Numbered from the stretch's first letter, positions 6,983-15,103 are shown. The stretch is DNA of 38,476 bases from an uncultured Verrucomicrobiota bacterium (GCA_946534105.1 CAMNCG010000009.1:1-38476); one strand, 5' to 3'. Notes: a model not told the origin generated them from the sequence alone. Translations and numbers: made by a program.

Positions 6983-7901
6983 ATGAAACCCATCAACACC
7001 GGCACTGCGGATTTCGCCGACCTCATCAAGAACAACGCCATCTACGTCGACAAGACGGCGTATATCCATCGGCTTGTTTCCGACACCAACAACCGGGTGG
7101 TCTTCATGTCCAGGCGAGGAGACATTCCCGGAATATGTCAAAGACCCCCTTGTCGCGACCGGGTTCGAATACGATGACAAGGTGGACTGCACACTCAATT
7201 TTGCAAGGGCCATCGAATGGCTTGACGCGAAGTCGCGCGATGACCACGCCAAAGATCCCGCGCATCGGGGCGAGGGGGTCGTCATCCTCATCGACGAATA
7301 CGATGCGCCCGTGGGCCATGCGCTGGACGACCTCGCGAAGGCGAACGCCATCCGCGCCCGGATGTCGGCCGTCTATTCGCAGATGAAGAACCGCGTCGGG
7401 TGCATCCGATTCCTCTTCATGACCGGCGTCTCCAAGTTCACCAAGCTCTCCGTCTTCTCGGCGCCGAGCAACATCCGGGACATGACATGGGACGCTTCGC
7501 TCGGGGTGAAACTGCTTGCGGCGGATTGGCCCAGGTTCTTCATCGGCCTGAAGTCTCTCTATGCGCATCTGCCCTACGGCCCGACGGAGGAATCCGTGCA
7601 GGAGTTCTCCTACGAGCGCGTCCTCTACACGCTCCTTGCCACGCAGGGAATCGAGGTCGTGGCGGAGGACCGGCAGTCCAACGGCCGCTCCGACATCGTG
7701 GCGAAACACAAGCGCGGCATCTACATTTTCGAGCTCAAGGTCGGGGGCCCCGTGGACAAGGCGTTCGCGCAGATATGCGCGAAGGGCTATGCCGATCCCT
7801 ACGTCGCCTCCGGCAAGCCAATCTGGCTCGTCGGCCTCTCCTTCGACCCGGAGTCCCGCAAGCTCGTCGAGTGCGCCGCCGTGCCGCATTCTTTGAATTG
7901 A
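6983..7901 (+). pseudogene. AAA-ATPase-like / PD-(D/E)XK protein, P-loop deleted and frameshifted
   Basis: The gene opens with the family signature (INTGTADFADLIKNNAIYVDK) but changes frame and loses sequence exactly where the P-loop should follow FMSRR. The second frame continues with the Walker B-like GVVILIDEYDAPVGHALDD and sensor-like FLFMTGVSKFTKLSVFSAPS. It then jumps to the nuclease-like end (SYERVLYTLLATQGIEVVAE, GIYIFELKV, YADPYVASGKPIWLVGL). Full-length AAA-ATPase-like/DUF1703 proteins are about 500 residues; here both the nucleotide-binding segment and a middle section are missing. An intact relative is cut by the right edge of the window (38295-38476). Confidence 0.75.
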
Positions 7902-7932
7902 TAATTATCTCTTGCTTGAATTGGTAATTCAA
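7893..7932 (+). promoter_or_regulatory. Direct-repeat operator, 23-bp spacing
   Basis: TTGAATTGATAATTA (from 7893) and TTGAATTGGTAATTCAA (7916-7932) form two direct repeats whose starts are exactly 23 bases apart. The second copy is itself a palindrome, TTGAATT-GGT-AATTCAA. The pair lies just upstream of the -35 box at 7937. A tandem half-site of this geometry is what a XylR/AraC-type activator binds. The same 23-base spacing occurs at 36959-37000 with a different sequence. Confidence 0.5.
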
Positions 7933-7936
7933 TCCC

Positions 7937-7966
7937 TTGTCTCGCGGTAGTCGTTGCATGTATGAT
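7937..7966 (+). promoter_or_regulatory. Promoter of the surface-protein array
   Basis: TTGTCT (7937-7942) and TATGAT (7961-7966) are 18 bases apart, 33 bases before the ATG at 7999. The suboptimal spacing and the adjacent direct repeats suggest activator dependence. No other promoter was found up to 15005, so it may drive the whole array. Confidence 0.5.
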
Positions 7967-7998
7967 TTTGCTCCGGCACCAACCAAAGGAGTCAAGCC

Positions 7999-8241
7999 AT
8001 GCACAGAACGAAGCAACGAATCCCCGCGCTCGCCGCCGTAGCGGTCGCGCTTCTGATCTCCGCCGCGCCTGCCGCCGCGGACGACATCCCCTGGACGATG
8101 ACGGGCTACGCCGAACCTGTCGCCGTCTCGACGGCGGACAGTGCCGTCTTTGACAATTTCTTTCACAGCGTCTGGTCCATCGCAGAATCTGCCTGGGCCA
8201 AGCTTGTGGAGGAATTCGCCACTGTCCTCTACGTCAGGTAA
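7999..8241 (+). CDS. Small exported protein, perhaps an internally deleted remnant
   Basis: This 80-residue product has a clear signal peptide (basic MHRTKQR, hydrophobic core LAAVAVALLISAAPAAA, cleavage near AAA-DD). A short mature part ends in EEFATVLYVR. The ribosome-binding site AAAGGAG (7985-7991) is well placed. The end is hydrophobic residues followed by a terminal arginine, as in the exported proteins ending at 23797 (FVIVVR) and 34356 (TTVIFR). One reading is that a long exported protein was collapsed by deletion to its signal peptide plus C-terminal end. The other is a genuine small secreted protein. No known domain is visible. Confidence 0.5.
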   Translation: MHRTKQRIPALAAVAVALLISAAPAAADDIPWTMTGYAEPVAVSTADSAVFDNFFHSVWSIAESAWAKLVEEFATVLYVR

Positions 8242-8281
8242 CCCTCTTCCCTCTTCCTTCTAACCTCTAACCTCTTCCCTC
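8239..8281 (+). repeat. Pyrimidine-rich CTAACCTC repeat
   Basis: A run of CCCTCTTCC, CTCTTCC, TTCTAACC, TCTAACC and TCTTCCC units with a period of 7-8 bases fills the space between the 80-residue gene and the SUMF1-like gene. It belongs in character with the AACCTTCCAACTTTC arm found inside the regulator at 18870-18894. It replaces the ribosome-binding site of the next gene. Confidence 0.45.
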
Positions 8282-8282
8282 C

Positions 8283-9578
8283 ATGAAAGCCATCCATCTC
8301 GCAACCCTCACCACCCTTGCCGCCGTTTCGGCCTGGGCCTCTTCCCCCGTCGTCTCGAATGTCTCCCTTGAGCAGAAATCCGTCAAGCGGGCCGAAATCA
8401 CCTACACCTTGAGCGAGGACGCCGTCGTCACGCTCGACATCGTCACCAACGCCCCCGGCGGGGGCTGGGCGTCCATCGGAGCCGAGAACGTCGTCAAGGT
8501 CTGGGGCGACGTGAACAAGCTCGTCACCGGCGCCGGAACCCACATGCTCTACTGGGCGCCGGACGCCTCGTGGCTCGACCAGACGGGCTTCGGCTCCGAG
8601 GTCAAGGCTCGCGTCAAGGCATGGGCCACGGACGCGCCGCCGCCCTACATGGTGATCGACCTCGAGATCGCCAGCCGCGGTGGCTCGGTCCCCGCCGACT
8701 TCATCCGCTACTATGAAACCGCCGATCAACTGCCCGACGGCGGCCTCGCGAACGACATCTACCGCACCGAGCGCCTCGTCATGCGACGCATCCCGGCCAA
8801 GGGCGTCACCTGGCGCATGGGGGCGCCGACAACGGAACGGTGGCGCGAGTGGGGCAATGGCGGCAAGGAGACTCCGCACTACGTCACGCTCTCCGAAGAC
8901 TACTACATTGGCGTGTTTGAGACGACCGTTACCCAATACCACCAATACATGGGAGGCGACACCCAGTATTCGGGCACGCTCGCCGCAATCAATGTCACCT
9001 ACGAGGGGCTTCGTGGCGAAAACACCTCGTATGACTTCCCGGCAAACGGCCACGCAGTCGCTTCAGGATCGAAATTCGGAATTCTGCGCGCCAAGACGGG
9101 CGGCATCGCGTTTGACCTCCCGACAGAAGCGCAGTGGGAATTCGCCTGCCGGGCAGGAGAAGGCGGGCCATTCTCGCCGGCAATCGACATGTCGGATCTT
9201 GCGAGCCATATCAACTGGACTGCCAATTTCGAAGCAATCGGCTGGTGTCTGGGAAAAGACGATGCCGATCGGACGAGCTTCGAACGCTACCGTGTCGGGG
9301 GAAAACAGCCCAACGCCTGGGGCCTTTACGACATGCATGGAAATGTCTATGAACTTTGCCTTGACTGGTACAAATACGACCTCGGCTCCGCCAGCGTGAC
9401 AGACCCGTCTGTTTCCGTGGCGGAAAGGACGGACTCCAAGAAAGTCTGCCGCGGAGGTTCCGCCCACTATGCTTGCCAGTACCAGTGCCGTGCCGCATAC
9501 CGGTATCCCGGAAAATACGTAAACGCCACGGACAATGTGGTGGGATTCCGCCTTGTTTGTCCGGCTGTGGCGTTCTAG
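8283..9578 (+). CDS. Exported SUMF1-fold (formylglycine-generating enzyme-like) protein
   Basis: The 431-residue product has a signal peptide (MKAIHLATLTTLAAVSAWAS). A beta-rich domain follows at about 22-130 (EITYTLSEDAVVTLDIVTNA, SIGAENV). A SUMF1/FGE-sulfatase-like domain covers about 165-428: PTEAQWEFACRAGEGGPF, WGLYDMHGNVYELCLDW, VCRGGSAHYACQYQCRAAYR, VVGFRLVC. True FGE uses a Cys pair in the penultimate block; here the pair is C-x3-C. No sulfatase gene is visible nearby, so the job is more likely surface display or protein interaction than sulfatase activation. There is no Shine-Dalgarno; the repeat at 8239-8281 precedes the ATG. The first half is homologous to the N-terminal half of the fusion at 11670. 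Confidence 0.87.
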   Translation: MKAIHLATLTTLAAVSAWASSPVVSNVSLEQKSVKRAEITYTLSEDAVVTLDIVTNAPGGGWASIGAENVVKVWGDVNKLVTGAGTHMLYWAPDASWLDQTGFGSEVKARVKAWATDAPPPYMVIDLEIASRGGSVPADFIRYYETADQLPDGGLANDIYRTERLVMRRIPAKGVTWRMGAPTTERWREWGNGGKETPHYVTLSEDYYIGVFETTVTQYHQYMGGDTQYSGTLAAINVTYEGLRGENTSYDFPANGHAVASGSKFGILRAKTGGIAFDLPTEAQWEFACRAGEGGPFSPAIDMSDLASHINWTANFEAIGWCLGKDDADRTSFERYRVGGKQPNAWGLYDMHGNVYELCLDWYKYDLGSASVTDPSVSVAERTDSKKVCRGGSAHYACQYQCRAAYRYPGKYVNATDNVVGFRLVCPAVAF

Positions 9579-9586
9579 CGGCAGGA

Positions 9587-9618
9587 GCGGCGGCGGGACG
9601 GCTCCGTTCCGCCGCCGC
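9587..9618 (+). terminator. GC-rich intergenic hairpin, possible attenuator
   Basis: GCGGCGGCGGGA (9587-9598) pairs with TTCCGCCGCCGC (9607-9618), one G-T wobble included, around an 8-base loop. There is no T-tract. It lies between the SUMF1-like gene and the transporter gene and could weaken read-through or stabilise the upstream message. Confidence 0.4.
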
Positions 9619-9662
9619 CCGGTTCCGGCAGTTCGCATCGCCCAGCAGGAGCGCGTACGGCC

Positions 9663-10577
9663 ATGACGCCACTCGCATTCGTCCTCGTCCTGTTCTCGGC
9701 CTGTTTCCATGCCACGTGGAACATGATCGGCAAGAAGTCCGGCGTGAGCCTGGCCTTCTACGCGCTGCTGGTCACCATCGCGCTCTTCTGGACAGCATGG
9801 GTGCCGTTCGTCACGCCACTCCGCCCGTTTCCCCAGCCTCTTGCGTTCTACGCATGGCTTGGCGGCGTGATCGCCTCTGAATTTCTCTACGCATTCGGGC
9901 TCAAGCAGTCCTACAGGCGGCTCGACATGTCCACGGCGTATCCGATGATGCGCGCCTTGCCGCTTCTCCTGCTTGCGGCCATTACGGCGGCGTTTGGACT
10001 GGGCAAGCCGTTGGGGGCGCGGGCGGTCGTCGGCATGGCGGTCGTCTTCACGGGTTGCCTTCTGGTGCCGCTCGACTCGTTTTCCGACTTCAGGCCCCTG
10101 CGCTACGTCAACCGGGATTTCGGCTGCGTTCTGCTTGTGGCGCTCGGCACAACCGGCTACACGTTGTGCGACAGCCAGGCGCAACGTGTCATGGTCGCCG
10201 CCGCCAATGCCGCCCGAATCGCGGTCTCGAAGCCCATGGTCTCGCTCTCCTACTACTTTTTCCGCGACGTTCCGCTTTGCGCCGCACTATGGACGGCGGT
10301 GCTGTGCGGACGGGAAACCCGCTCGGAGGCGGCGGAACTCTGGCGACGCCGGTCGTGGATGCCGCTGGCGGCTGGCTGCTGCTCGACGATGACCTACGCG
10401 CTGGTCCTCATGGCAATGAACTTCGCCACAAACGTCGCATACGTCCAGGCCTTTCGCCAGATCGGCCTCGTGTTCGGCCTTCTCGAAGGAGTCCTGATCC
10501 TCCGCGAACGCTGCAGGGCCCCGAAGCTTGCCGGCATCGCATTCATCCTCGTCGGCCTGGCAGTGTCCGTCCTCTGA
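9663..10577 (+). CDS. DMT/EamA-family membrane transporter
   Basis: The 304-residue product is almost entirely hydrophobic, with about ten predicted membrane segments arranged as two repeats of five. The first half opens FVLVLFSACFHATWNMIGKK, a characteristic EamA opening. It also has LDMSTAYPMMRALPLLLLAA, the usual end of helix 3 into helix 4. The second half ends FRQIGLVFGLLEGVLILRER and AGIAFILVGLAVSVL, the canonical closing pair of EamA helices. Substrates of this family range from amino acids to nucleosides and sugars and cannot be told here. AGGAG lies upstream of the ATG. It is set between genes for exported surface proteins, 22 bases before the next start, so it is co-transcribed but functionally out of place. 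Confidence 0.87.
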   Translation: MTPLAFVLVLFSACFHATWNMIGKKSGVSLAFYALLVTIALFWTAWVPFVTPLRPFPQPLAFYAWLGGVIASEFLYAFGLKQSYRRLDMSTAYPMMRALPLLLLAAITAAFGLGKPLGARAVVGMAVVFTGCLLVPLDSFSDFRPLRYVNRDFGCVLLVALGTTGYTLCDSQAQRVMVAAANAARIAVSKPMVSLSYYFFRDVPLCAALWTAVLCGRETRSEAAELWRRRSWMPLAAGCCSTMTYALVLMAMNFATNVAYVQAFRQIGLVFGLLEGVLILRERCRAPKLAGIAFILVGLAVSVL

Positions 10578-10599
10578 CGCAACAACCCCTATTCGCACG

Positions 10600-11655
10600 A
10601 TGAAACAATGCATCTTCTTCGTAGGCGTCGCGCTCGTCCTTTCCACAGGGTCGCCCACCTCACAGGCGGCCGACCACGCACTCTCTGAGTATCCCCGCCT
10701 TCCCGGCGAGACGGACGACGCGCCGCGCCTCCAGCGCGCGGTGGACGCGACGCCGAGCGGCGTCCTCGACATCGGCCCAGGCCTCTACAAGATCGCGCAG
10801 ACCGTCTCCGTGACGAACCTCTGCTCACTCCGGTTGGACGGGACGGCGCGCCTCGTGGCCGTGGCGCAGATGGACTTCGTGCTGCGCGTGAACAATGCCC
10901 CGCTCTACGAGTCGCTGGACTGGTACAGCGCACGGCGCAACGATTACGGCATGTTCGTTTGCGGCGGCATGATCGACGGCAACGGCCTCTCCTCCTGCAT
11001 GATGCTGGACGGCTTCCACCACTACACGCTTCGCGACACCACGTTCCTCAACGGCAAACGCTATGGCCTCGCCGTCGATGCCGAGGACGGCACAGGTTAC
11101 GAACTCGTGGCAAAGGACCTCAATTTCCGATGTACGATGCCCGGACTGGCCGGGAACACGGCATTTCTCCTAAACGGCGGCGACTGCCACGCCACGGACT
11201 GCATGGTCGTGGATTACACGATTGGCTTCCATCTGCCTCGCAAGGGCGCGAACCGGCTGACGCGCTGCCGCGTCCGCTGCGGGGACATCCCGCCCCCCGC
11301 CGTGGGCGAGCCTCCCGAAATGCTGAAGGATTCGGTCTGCTTCAAGCTCGGCAGCCACTCGGCGATCCTGCGCGACTGCCACGCCGACGTCGGCGAGACG
11401 GGCTACGAGATCGACACCAAAGACACGCGGCTCATCGGCTGCTCCGCCGGCGGCGGCGAAGCCGTCGGCCTCGGCAGCGTCACCCACATCCGGCACGTGT
11501 CCGGGCGGCTCCTCGCGACTGACTGCGCGTTCGCAAAGAACGCCGCGAACTGCCAAGCATACGAGGGCTGCGGCCGCGTGCAGTGGCGAGACGCGATCTA
11601 TACGGGCTTCGGCCCCGGCGACGACTGCCCCGGCGCCGCCGATTTCGGGAACTAG
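10600..11655 (+). CDS. Exported right-handed beta-helix protein (pectate-lyase-3-like)
   Basis: The product has a signal peptide (MKQCIFFVGVALVLSTGSPT, cleavage near SQA-AD). The mature part starts LSEYPRLPGETDDAPRLQRA, the D-D-x-x-x-L-Q-x-A entry of pectate-lyase-3-like beta-helices. It continues with coil-like repeats (MIDGNGLSSCMMLDGFHHYT, then LRDTTFLNGKRYGLAV, LAGNTAFLLNGGDCHATDC). The start at 10600 is chosen because the signal peptide begins there. An upstream in-frame start would overlap the transporter gene. No catalytic lyase residues can be assigned. It shares the GETDDAPRLQRAVDATP block exactly with the fusion at 11670 and the copy at 13920, so all three derive from one ancestor. 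Confidence 0.86.
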   Translation: MKQCIFFVGVALVLSTGSPTSQAADHALSEYPRLPGETDDAPRLQRAVDATPSGVLDIGPGLYKIAQTVSVTNLCSLRLDGTARLVAVAQMDFVLRVNNAPLYESLDWYSARRNDYGMFVCGGMIDGNGLSSCMMLDGFHHYTLRDTTFLNGKRYGLAVDAEDGTGYELVAKDLNFRCTMPGLAGNTAFLLNGGDCHATDCMVVDYTIGFHLPRKGANRLTRCRVRCGDIPPPAVGEPPEMLKDSVCFKLGSHSAILRDCHADVGETGYEIDTKDTRLIGCSAGGGEAVGLGSVTHIRHVSGRLLATDCAFAKNAANCQAYEGCGRVQWRDAIYTGFGPGDDCPGAADFGN

Positions 11656-11669
11656 CGACAAAAGGAAGC

Positions 11670-13910
11670 ATGAAGATGAACGGAAGGTTTTCAACGATGG
11701 CCGCATTGGCGGCCGCGACCGCGCTCCAGGCCGGAGCGCAGCCAACGGTTTCGCAGATCGGCATGACCCAGGTGTCATCACAGAGGACGAGAATCGACTT
11801 CACGCTGAGCGAGGACGCCATCGTCACGCTTGACATCGTCACCAACGCCCCCGGCGGCGGATGGGTCTCCATCGGCGGGGCGAACGTCACCAATGTCTGG
11901 GGTGATGTGAACACGCTCGTCAAGGGCGGGGGAGCGCACACGATCTGGTGGGCGCCGGAAACGTCGTGGCGCGACGAGACCGGCGCCTCCGTCACCGTCA
12001 AGGCGCGCGTCAAGGCGTGGGCGCTGGACGCCCCGCCGCCCTACATGGTGGTCGATCTGTCCATCGCGGAAACCAGCGCGGACATGGCGGACTTCGTGCG
12101 CTACTACGAGAGCGCGGAGCAGCTGCCCGACGGCGGCCTCGCAAGCGACATCTACCGCACGGAGCGCCTCGTCATGCGCCGCATCCTCGCCAAGAATGTC
12201 GTCTGGCGCATGGGTTCGCCGACGACGCAGATGTGGCGATCGTGGGCCGGCGGCGGGGCGGAGACCCCGCACTTCGTGACGCTTTCGTCCGACTACTACA
12301 TGGCGGTCTTCGAGACGACACAGGGGCAGTACCACTACATGGGCGGCGCGTCGTCCACCGGGACGCTGCCGGTTTCCGAGACATCCTACGAGACCCTGCG
12401 CGGCTCCAACTCCTCCTACGACTTCCCGGCGAACGGCCACGACGTATCGCCAAGTTCCAAAATCGGAACGCTTCGTTTGCTGACGGGCGGCATCGAGTTC
12501 GACCTGCCGACCGAGGCGCAGTGGGAATTCGCCTGCCGCGCCGGCGAGGGCGGTCCCTTCTCGCCCGACATTCCCATCACGGGCAACAACGCCACGACGG
12601 CGTTCGCGCAGATCGGCTGGTGCGAGGCGACCGAAAACGCCCAGGTCCAGTCCAACGCCAAATACCGCGTTGGGGGGAAACGACCCAACGCATGGGGCCT
12701 GTACGACATGCATGGAAACGTCAAGGAACTCTGCCTCGACTGGAAGAAGAACGATCTTGGCGGGGAAAGCGTGACCGATCCCGTCGTTCCGGTGTCCGAG
12801 CGTTCGGCGGCATACAAGATCGTCCGCGGCGGCGCGGCGGGCTGGTGCTGGCAGTACCAGTGCACGAGCTCCTACCGCGACTCCATCGACGGCGTGGCGA
12901 GGGGATACGGCAACATCGGCTTCCGCCTCGTCTGCCCGGCGGTGGCACGGAAAACCTGTCGCTCGCTTTCGGAGTTCCCGCGCCTTGCCGGCGAGACGGA
13001 CGACGCGCCGCGCCTGCAGCGCGCGGTGGACGCGACCCCGGGCGGTGTCCTCGACATCGCGGCCGGCACCTACGAGATTGCGCAGACCGTCTCCGTGACG
13101 AACCGCTGCTCGCTCCGGATGAACAAGTCGGCGCATCTGCGGGCGAAGGCGCAGATGGATTTTGTTTTGCGCGTGGACAACTCGCGTTCTGGCACCCTCG
13201 ACGGCGACACGTTCATCACGGGCGGCAAGATCGACGGCAACGGCCATGCCGGCTGCATGGCGCTCGACGGCTTCCAGCACTGCACGCTGCGCGACATTTT
13301 CTTCTTCAATGGCAAGGGCTACGGTCTCGCGGTGGGCACGGGCGACGGCATCGCCCGCGAGCTTGTGGCGGACAACCTGTATTTCAAGTGCATCCTTTCC
13401 GGGCTCGCCGGAAACACGGCGTTCCATCTGGGTTGCGACGACAGCCATGTGACGGACTGCATCGCGGTCGATTACACCGTCGGCTTCCATCTCGCGGGCG
13501 GGGCAAACCGTCTGACGCGCTGTCACGTCTGGGGCGGGCCGGTTCCTTCGCCCGCGCCGGGCGAACCGCGCGAGATGCTGAAGGATTCGATCAACTTCAA
13601 GATCGAAGGCGACTCGGCGATCCTGCGCGACTGCTACGCCGACACGGGCGAGACGGGCTACGAGGTGAACGCCGCGGACACCAGGTTGCTCGGCTGCTCC
13701 TACCTTAGCAACACCACGTTCGGCCTCGACTACATCACGATTGTCCGGCATCTATCCGGGCGCCTTCTTGTTGCCGACGGATTGTTCACGAAGAACGCCA
13801 CGCACTGCGAGGTGTACGAAGGAAGCGGCCCCGTGAAGTGGCGCGACATGATATACTCCAACTTCGGCTCCGGCGACTACTGCCCCGGCGCCGCCGTGTT
13901 CGGAAACTAG
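11670..13910 (+). CDS. Fusion of SUMF1-fold and beta-helix surface proteins
   Basis: The 746-residue product joins two modules that occur separately next door. Residues 1 to about 428 match the protein at 8283: signal peptide ending LQAGAQ, TLSEDAIVTLDIVTNAPGGG, PTEAQWEFACRAGEGGPF, WGLYDMHGNVKELCLDW, NIGFRLVCPAVA. From about 433 on it matches the beta-helix proteins at 10600 and 13920 (LSEFPRLAGETDDAPRLQRA). At the junction, VCPAVARKTCRSLSEFPR, the SUMF1 stop and the beta-helix signal peptide have been lost cleanly in frame. The SUMF1 part keeps C-x4-C (GWCWQYQCTSS), the spacing of the active-site pair of real formylglycine-generating enzymes. AAAGGAAG lies 2-9 bases before the ATG at 11670, and the gene begins 14 bases after the preceding stop. 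Confidence 0.9.
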   Translation: MKMNGRFSTMAALAAATALQAGAQPTVSQIGMTQVSSQRTRIDFTLSEDAIVTLDIVTNAPGGGWVSIGGANVTNVWGDVNTLVKGGGAHTIWWAPETSWRDETGASVTVKARVKAWALDAPPPYMVVDLSIAETSADMADFVRYYESAEQLPDGGLASDIYRTERLVMRRILAKNVVWRMGSPTTQMWRSWAGGGAETPHFVTLSSDYYMAVFETTQGQYHYMGGASSTGTLPVSETSYETLRGSNSSYDFPANGHDVSPSSKIGTLRLLTGGIEFDLPTEAQWEFACRAGEGGPFSPDIPITGNNATTAFAQIGWCEATENAQVQSNAKYRVGGKRPNAWGLYDMHGNVKELCLDWKKNDLGGESVTDPVVPVSERSAAYKIVRGGAAGWCWQYQCTSSYRDSIDGVARGYGNIGFRLVCPAVARKTCRSLSEFPRLAGETDDAPRLQRAVDATPGGVLDIAAGTYEIAQTVSVTNRCSLRMNKSAHLRAKAQMDFVLRVDNSRSGTLDGDTFITGGKIDGNGHAGCMALDGFQHCTLRDIFFFNGKGYGLAVGTGDGIARELVADNLYFKCILSGLAGNTAFHLGCDDSHVTDCIAVDYTVGFHLAGGANRLTRCHVWGGPVPSPAPGEPREMLKDSINFKIEGDSAILRDCYADTGETGYEVNAADTRLLGCSYLSNTTFGLDYITIVRHLSGRLLVADGLFTKNATHCEVYEGSGPVKWRDMIYSNFGSGDYCPGAAVFGN

Positions 13911-13919
13911 GAGAACACC

Positions 13920-15005
13920 ATGAAACACTTGTTCGCCGCGCTTGTGCTTGCCTTGGCATCATCGACGGCTGTCGCGCAGATGTCCGACCACACGCTGTCT
14001 GAGTTTCCACGTTTCCCCGGCGAGACGGACGACGCGCCGCGCCTCCAGCGCGCGGTGGATGCGACGCCGAGTGGAGTCCTTGAAATCGGGAAGGGCCTCT
14101 ATGAAATCGCGAAGACCGTTTCCGTGACGAATCTCTGCTCGCTCAGGATGCACAAGTCGGCGCACCTGCGGGCCGTGGCGGACATGGACTTCGTGCTGCG
14201 CGTGAACAACGCACCGCTCTACGACTCGCTGGAATGGCACGGCGACCGGCGCCAGGACTACAACATGTTCGTCACGGGCGGCAAGATCGACGGAAACGGC
14301 CTTGCCGCCTGCATGATGCTCGACGGCTTCCACCACTACACGCTGCGCGACATCACCTTCTTCAACGGCAAGCGCTACGGCCTCGCCGTCGATGCCGAGG
14401 ACGGCATCGGCTACGAACTCGTGGCGGAAAATCTCTACTTCAAGTGCGTGAAGCCGGGACTTGCCGGCAACACAGCGTTCTTCCTCAACGGCGGCGACTG
14501 CCACGTGACGGACTGCGTATCCGTGGACTACACGATTGGCTTCCACCTCGCGCGGGGCGGCTCGAACCGCCTCACGCGTTGCCACGTCTGGGGCGGGCCG
14601 ATTCCGCCGCCGAGCAAGGGCGAACCCTGCGAGATGCTGAAGGATTCCATTTGCTTCAAGATTGGTGGTTCGTCGGCGATTCTGCGCGACTGCTACGCCG
14701 ACACGGGCAAGACGGGCTACGAGGTCAACGCCTGGGACACGCGGCTCCTCGGCTGCTCCTATTTCAGCAACAAGGTCTTTGGCCTCGACGACATCACGAT
14801 CATTCGGCACGGCTTCGGGCGGCTTCTCGTGGCCGACGGCGGGTTCGTGAAGTGCGCACCCCACTGCAAGGTGTACGAGGGCTGCGGCCTCGTCAAGTGG
14901 CAGAACATGATGTATTCCGGCTTTGGCCCGGACGACGACTGCCCCGGCGCCATCGACTTCGGGGACGGTGCCTCCGCCCAGCCAGCGCTCAAGCTCGCGG
15001 AATAA
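13920..15005 (+). CDS. Exported right-handed beta-helix protein, third copy
   Basis: The 361-residue product has a signal peptide (MKHLFAALVLALASSTAVAQ). The beta-helix domain matches 10600-11655 nearly from end to end (TLSEFPRFPGETDDAPRLQR, KIDGNGLAACMMLDGFHHYT, FFNGKRYGLAVDAEDG, LTRCHVWGGPIPPP). It extends past the C-terminus of the other copies by a short tail, DGASAQPALKLAE. AGGAG overlaps the stop of the fusion gene, nine bases upstream, indicating tight co-translation. Probably a cell-surface or secreted polysaccharide-interacting protein. No catalytic residues can be assigned with confidence. Confidence 0.88.
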   Translation: MKHLFAALVLALASSTAVAQMSDHTLSEFPRFPGETDDAPRLQRAVDATPSGVLEIGKGLYEIAKTVSVTNLCSLRMHKSAHLRAVADMDFVLRVNNAPLYDSLEWHGDRRQDYNMFVTGGKIDGNGLAACMMLDGFHHYTLRDITFFNGKRYGLAVDAEDGIGYELVAENLYFKCVKPGLAGNTAFFLNGGDCHVTDCVSVDYTIGFHLARGGSNRLTRCHVWGGPIPPPSKGEPCEMLKDSICFKIGGSSAILRDCYADTGKTGYEVNAWDTRLLGCSYFSNKVFGLDDITIIRHGFGRLLVADGGFVKCAPHCKVYEGCGLVKWQNMMYSGFGPDDDCPGAIDFGDGASAQPALKLAE

Positions 15006-15048
15006 CGGCGGAGAAGGTTGCCCCCGAAGCGTTAGCGGAGGGCTTCCA

Positions 15049-15085
15049 CTCATCGGAGTTGATGCCGTCATTGAACTCCGATGAG
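15049..15085 (+). terminator. Hairpin ending the surface-protein array
   Basis: CTCATCGGAGTT (15049-15060) and AACTCCGATGAG (15074-15085) form a perfect 12-base stem with a 13-base loop, 44 bases after the last stop. No T-tract follows, so this may be a Rho-dependent or stabilising end. Confidence 0.5.
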
Positions 15086-15103
15086 TCCGATGGCTTCGCT
15101 AAG

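Noticed and set aside
11778-13751. Long antisense open frame within the fusion gene
   Set aside because: Same shadow effect of high GC; no start signal, and the plus frame shows homology to two neighbours from end to end.
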